NCBI GenBank assembly: GCA_903891475.1
Contig: CAITEP010000020.1
Location: 1 to 64,000 of the forward strand
From: an uncultured Mucilaginibacter sp.
Lineage (GTDB): Bacteria > Bacteroidota > Bacteroidia > Sphingobacteriales > Sphingobacteriaceae
Length of the DNA: 64,000 bases
Reading direction: 5' to 3'
Shown here: piece by piece, positions 62,713 through 64,000 of the stretch
Position numbering within the stretch: position 1 is the stretch's first letter
How the letters are laid out: the number at the start of each line of letters is the position of its first letter
The notes under the pieces: model-generated
Database searches by the model: none
What the model was told of the DNA's origin: nothing
Seen by the model: only the letters and a program-made list of their open reading frames with translations
Position numbers and translations under genes: made by a program

Positions 62713-63741
62713 ATGGTACTTAAATTTTTCAAAAAATCATTTCTGTTTTTATTACCATTATTAATAGTTATTGCTTGTTATTTCTGGACTGACCCTTTTA
62801 AAAATCTTTACCAATACAAATATTATACTTCAACGTACGTGATGCTTCCGCGTGGAAATGTCTCTACAAAAGTTTACATGAAAAATTATGATAAATACAA
62901 GTATAACTCATTTATTTTTGGTAGTTCCCGATCATGTGCGTCAACAAGTAAAGAGTGGGCTAATTATTTACCAAAAGGAAGTGTTCCTTATTCATTTAGT
63001 GCCTGGGCCGAAAAGATTGACGGTATCTATAAAAGGATTAAGTTAATTGATTCATTAAAAAGACCACTAAATAATGCTTTTTTGGTTTTTGATTATAATC
63101 TCACCTTTATGGAGCCTGAGCAGGATTTGTTAACAGATCATTATTTAATATCTAAATCATCAATTTTAGATTATTATACTAATGACTTTTTAACCTATCT
63201 AAAAGATCCCATATTGATATTTACCAGTGTTGATTATACTTTATTTCATAAAAGAAGAAGTTATATGACCGACGATAGATTTGTTGGTATTAAAGAAAGT
63301 GATATTGATCCAATAAATAATGATTGGGAGGTAAATTCAGAATTTAAATTTAAAAGAGACTCGGCTAAATTTTGGGATTTGATTATTAATAAAAATATAG
63401 ATGTAGTTATTAATGAAAAACTTCATCCAAGATCAGCTATACAAATAGAGTCATCAAAGGAAATTTCAGTAAGACAAGAAAAATTGTTAAAAGCTATTTT
63501 TAATATTTTTAAAAAGCATAAAACAAATTACAAAATAATTATTTCTCCTCTTTACAATCAAGTGAAATTTAATCATAGCGACCTTCAAATAATCCGGAAA
63601 ATATTTAAAGCAGAGAATGTTTTTGACTACTCGGGTATAAATTCAATAACAAATAATAAATACTATTACATGGCTGACGGTGTGCACTATAGAAAAGCGG
63701 TTGGAAATAGGATTTTTAAAGATATATATAAAGGTCATTAA
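62713..63741 (+). CDS. Membrane-anchored SGNH-like protein, acylation partner of the MBOAT protein
   Basis: 342-aa protein with one N-terminal membrane anchor (FLFLLPLLIVIACYFW). A SGNH-hydrolase-like pattern is seen: FIFGSSRSCAST (GSS with probable nucleophile Ser) and YMADGVHYRKAVGN (Asp-x-x-His catalytic pair). This fits periplasmic acyl transfer by AlgJ/AlgX or DltD relatives. The first block uses GSS instead of the classical GDS, as in DltD-type proteins. It starts 1 bp after the MBOAT stop codon, so one transcript. Sequence is distinctly AT-rich. Confidence 0.78.
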   Translation: MVLKFFKKSFLFLLPLLIVIACYFWTDPFKNLYQYKYYTSTYVMLPRGNVSTKVYMKNYDKYKYNSFIFGSSRSCASTSKEWANYLPKGSVPYSFSAWAEKIDGIYKRIKLIDSLKRPLNNAFLVFDYNLTFMEPEQDLLTDHYLISKSSILDYYTNDFLTYLKDPILIFTSVDYTLFHKRRSYMTDDRFVGIKESDIDPINNDWEVNSEFKFKRDSAKFWDLIINKNIDVVINEKLHPRSAIQIESSKEISVRQEKLLKAIFNIFKKHKTNYKIIISPLYNQVKFNHSDLQIIRKIFKAENVFDYSGINSITNNKYYYMADGVHYRKAVGNRIFKDIYKGH

Positions 63742-64000
63742 TTAAGAAATATACCTACATTGGATAAATATTAATTAAACGTATTGTACTTTATTTAGAT
63801 TGATTTTTTTGTAAATCCATACACGCGTTATAAATAACTAAAATGAAAATTTATAAATAGTGTAGATGCTCGTTTTCAAAAGTCTAATTTCATTAATTCG
63901 ATGCTTTTTTTTATAACAAATACAATAAAAAACAGATTTTTATTATTATTACATTAAATTTTCTTCTAGAAGCTGATCGATCAAAATTGTCGAGTTTTAA
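63742..64000. other. AT-rich right end, nothing recognised
   Basis: 259 bp without supported gene. A short minus-strand open frame from 64000 to about 63914 could be the tail of a gene starting outside the window, but its composition gives no support. Confidence 0.5.

Noticed and set aside
2241-63741. Search for tRNA or rRNA genes
   Set aside because: No intergenic stretch showed the T-loop consensus with a CCA-type acceptor pairing or rRNA-like conserved blocks.
63914-64000. Minus-strand open frame at the right edge
   Set aside because: Short, AT-driven residues (Ile/Lys/Leu), no recognisable motif; not enough to call a gene end.

Overview
The window looks like a chromosomal piece of a Bacteroidetes genome, most likely a Sphingobacteriaceae relative (Pedobacter/Mucilaginibacter type). 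Reasons: low GC and AT-rich spacers, several promoters of the Bacteroidetes form TTTG-N(15-21)-TANNTTTG, a TonB receptor/DUF4249 pair, DUF5916 and DUF5686 barrel proteins, a SusA-like amylase, LytS/LytTR regulation and single-chain GlyRS. The genus is inferred only. I saw no tRNA, rRNA, CRISPR array, transposase or phage gene.

Layout. 0-5 kb: the end of a GH3 glycosidase, a NagB-type deaminase, a cluster of palindromic repeats, glyS and a YncE-like beta-propeller protein. 5.2-12.2 kb: a cruciform repeat, then a type III polyketide synthase plus ICMT methyltransferase pair on the + strand, converging on a tight six-gene minus-strand operon (folE, SDR lacking its catalytic Tyr, flavin reductase, FAD amine-oxidase-like, DUF2236 haem-oxygenase-like, MarR). 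12.3-19.5 kb: DUF5916 barrel protein, recO, dgkA, a GreA-like protein, a glycine-rich RRM protein, a small protein with its own promoter, an esterase-like protein and a GNAT. Two orphan + strand terminators here suggest small RNAs. 19.9-25.9 kb: gltB-gltD.

26-38 kb is an accessory stretch: a lipoprotein, a DUF1801 protein, two copies of a ~176-bp MITE-like element with 31-bp inverted ends, a small membrane protein, a YceI-like gene broken at an A7 run, an intact YceI gene with an outer-membrane barrel gene, then a LytS/LytTR pair next to an STN-bearing TonB receptor and a DUF4249 lipoprotein. At 38.4-38.7 kb a 21-bp tandem array and a 14-bp-arm palindrome that covers the start codon precede a DUF5686 protein.

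41.5-61 kb is an alpha-glucan/maltose/sucrose locus: two paralogous MFS sugar carriers, an amylosucrase-like GH13, alpha-phosphoglucomutase, exported SusA-like GH13, beta-phosphoglucomutase, GH65 maltose phosphorylase, cytoplasmic GH13 and GH31 alpha-glucosidase. Together they would cut glucans outside, import maltose/maltodextrin, and feed both anomers of glucose-1-phosphate into glucose-6-phosphate. A VOC protein, an M28 peptidase and a GNAT lie between. 61.2-63.7 kb holds an MBOAT/SGNH pair for acylating an exported polymer.

All calls rest on reading the sequence and remembered family motifs; no search or folding was run.
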